In this document: positions 42,105 to 43,016 of the stretch, one piece after another
How the letters are laid out: each line of letters opens with the position of its first letter
Position numbering within the stretch: the first letter of the stretch is position 1
NCBI RefSeq assembly: GCF_028287845.1
Contig: NZ_JAQBOW010000091.1
Coordinates: forward strand, 1 to 43,016
Length of the DNA stretch: 43,016 nucleotides
Direction of reading: 5' to 3'
From: Mucilaginibacter sp.
Lineage (GTDB): Bacteria > Bacteroidota > Bacteroidia > Sphingobacteriales > Sphingobacteriaceae
Translations under genes and position numbers: made by a program
The notes under the pieces: generated by a model
Told to the model about the DNA's origin: nothing
The model's input: only the letters and a program-made list of their open reading frames with translations
The model's database searches: none

Positions 42105-42491
42105 TTATCGTTTACTGAATTGGAATCTCTTACGTGCTTTCTTGCGACCTGGTTTTTTACGCTCAACCATACGGTTATCACGTGTCATTAAACCTTTAGC
42201 GCGCAATGAAGGCTTCTTATCAGCATCGAGTTCAACAATAGCTTTCGCAATAGCTAAACGAACGGCTTCTGCCTGTCCTTTTACACCACCACCTGCAACA
42301 TTAACTTTAACATCATATAATCCGGTTGACCCAGAAACCTCGGTTGATTGAGTAACGATGTATTGCAATGGCAATGTAGGGAAGTATTCTTTGTAATCTT
42401 TACCGTTTACGGTAATTGCACCGCTACCATCTGTAAGGTAGATACGTGCAACGGCTGTTTTTCTTCTGCCTGAAGTGTTAGTTGTTGGCAT
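42105..42491 (-). CDS. rpsI: 30S ribosomal protein S9
   Basis: This 128-residue S9 has GRRKTAVARIYLTDGSGAI near its start, the IVELDADKKPSLRAKGLMTR block and the very basic C-terminus ERKKPGRKKARKRFQFSKR that reaches the P site of the 30S subunit. It starts 24 bases after rplM, and both form the conserved L13-S9 pair. Confidence 0.98.
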   Translation of the reverse strand: MPTTNTSGRRKTAVARIYLTDGSGAITVNGKDYKEYFPTLPLQYIVTQSTEVSGSTGLYDVKVNVAGGGVKGQAEAVRLAIAKAIVELDADKKPSLRAKGLMTRDNRMVERKKPGRKKARKRFQFSKR

Positions 42492-42515
42492 TTCTTTTTT
42501 CCTTAGTTTTTAAAG

Positions 42516-42953
42516 TTAAATGGCTTTCGGGTTTTGTGCTTCATGAGGATGCTGGTCGCCTGCATATACATGCAAATTGCCAAACAATACTTTGCCCAAA
42601 CGACTTTTAGGTAACATACCACGCACGGCTTTTTCAATTACGCGTGTTGGATGTTTTGCCATTAACTCCTTAGGAGAAATGAAACGCTGACCACCAGGAT
42701 AACCTGTGTAAGAAACATATTGCTTATCGCTGAATTTGTTTCCGGTCAACTTTACCTTGTCTGCGTTGATAACTATTACATTATCACCACAGTCTACGTT
42801 TGGGGTAAAATCTGGCTTGTTTTTTCCACGGATGATCATTGCGATCTTCGTAGACAAGCGCCCCAAAATCTCGCCATTTGCGTCAACAACAACCCACTGT
42901 TTGTTAACGGTTTTTTTGTTGGCTGAGACAGTTTTGTAACTTAACGTATTCAC
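42516..42953 (-). CDS. rplM: 50S ribosomal protein L13
   Basis: This 145-residue L13 shows KQWVVVDANGEILGRLSTKI, GKNKPDFTPNVDCGDNVIVI and HPTRVIEKAVRGMLPKSRLG. The start is GTG at 42951-42953, with no ATG at the expected place and NTLSYKTVSANKK giving the normal N-terminus. It is the first gene of the operon; the putative promoter and leader are at 42989-43014. Confidence 0.97.
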   Translation of the reverse strand: MNTLSYKTVSANKKTVNKQWVVVDANGEILGRLSTKIAMIIRGKNKPDFTPNVDCGDNVIVINADKVKLTGNKFSDKQYVSYTGYPGGQRFISPKELMAKHPTRVIEKAVRGMLPKSRLGKVLFGNLHVYAGDQHPHEAQNPKAI

Positions 42954-42988
42954 TTGCTTTAATTTAAATTATTAAAATCTTATTATAC

Positions 42989-43002
42989 CCCGCTTTTTCG
43001 GG
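42989..43002 (-). promoter_or_regulatory. Short leader hairpin of the rplM operon
   Basis: CCCG (42989-42992) and CGGG (42999-43002) pair with a 6-base loop, just downstream of the promoter element. Its role is not known; it could contribute to ribosomal-protein feedback. Confidence 0.4.
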
Positions 43003-43006
43003 ACTG

Positions 43007-43014
43007 CAAAGATA
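43007..43014 (-). promoter_or_regulatory. -7 promoter element for the rplM operon
   Basis: The minus strand reads TATCTTTG, matching TAnnTTTG, 53 bases before the GTG start. The -33 region lies outside the window. Confidence 0.6.
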
Positions 43015-43016
43015 CG

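Overview
The window looks like a core-chromosome stretch of a Bacteroidota species, most likely family Sphingobacteriaceae (Mucilaginibacter/Pedobacter-like). Reasons: the ribosomal order rplM-rpsI-rpsB-tsf; an ExbB-ExbD-ExbD set; an OmpA protein with a calcium-type linker; LytTR two-component genes; many copies of the Bacteroidota -7 promoter element TAnnTTTG upstream of genes; and moderate, AT-rich base composition with few Shine-Dalgarno sites. This is inference from content; no 16S gene is present. There is no prophage, CRISPR array, integrase, transposase, rRNA or tRNA that I can see.

Layout. 1-1703: an energy-transduction operon (ExbB and two ExbD proteins, the last cut by the window edge). 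2337-3621: a SUI1/YciH protein and a YegS-type lipid kinase. 3697-5147: a SAM-II-like riboswitch, metK and its terminator. 5200-6546: a NUDIX hydrolase and a PlsC acyltransferase. 6592-8329: a LytTR response regulator and its sensor kinase, divergent from 8531-10432, which encodes a small hydrophobic peptide, an ABC ATPase and its permease. 10461-14153: a UvrD-like helicase fused to a PD-(D/E)XK nuclease, directly behind a toxin-antitoxin pair. 14255-18219: a small unknown protein, a secreted GH3 hexosaminidase, an outer-membrane barrel protein and an Acyl_transf_3 membrane protein.

18288-27070 is the most accessory-looking part: a minus-strand surface-glycan block with a DUF5672 glycosyltransferase-like protein, an MsbA-type exporter, a lipoprotein, two tandem heptosyltransferase-like paralogues and three GT2 glycosyltransferases. 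Two 10-bp tandem arrays and a large imperfect inverted repeat bracket the tandem paralogues.

27246-35481: MeaB GTPase, aminopeptidase P, an OmpA protein, a short membrane protein, RidA, RecG, an MFS transporter and a PLDc_N-type membrane protein. 35493-43016: an ABC exporter, frr, a frameshifted orphan antitoxin, pyrH, nagA, and the tsf-rpsB-rpsI-rplM translation operon.

The most unusual signals are: the SAM-II-like aptamer with an extra hairpin in loop 1; TAnnTTTG elements only 3-9 bases before start codons (possible leaderless mRNAs); G/C-rich dispersed repeats that form the 3' ends of genes and encode the last ten residues of aminopeptidase P; a 7-bp-period palindrome between rpsB and tsf; a strong Shine-Dalgarno on rpsB; and the small-peptide/ABC/two-component module.
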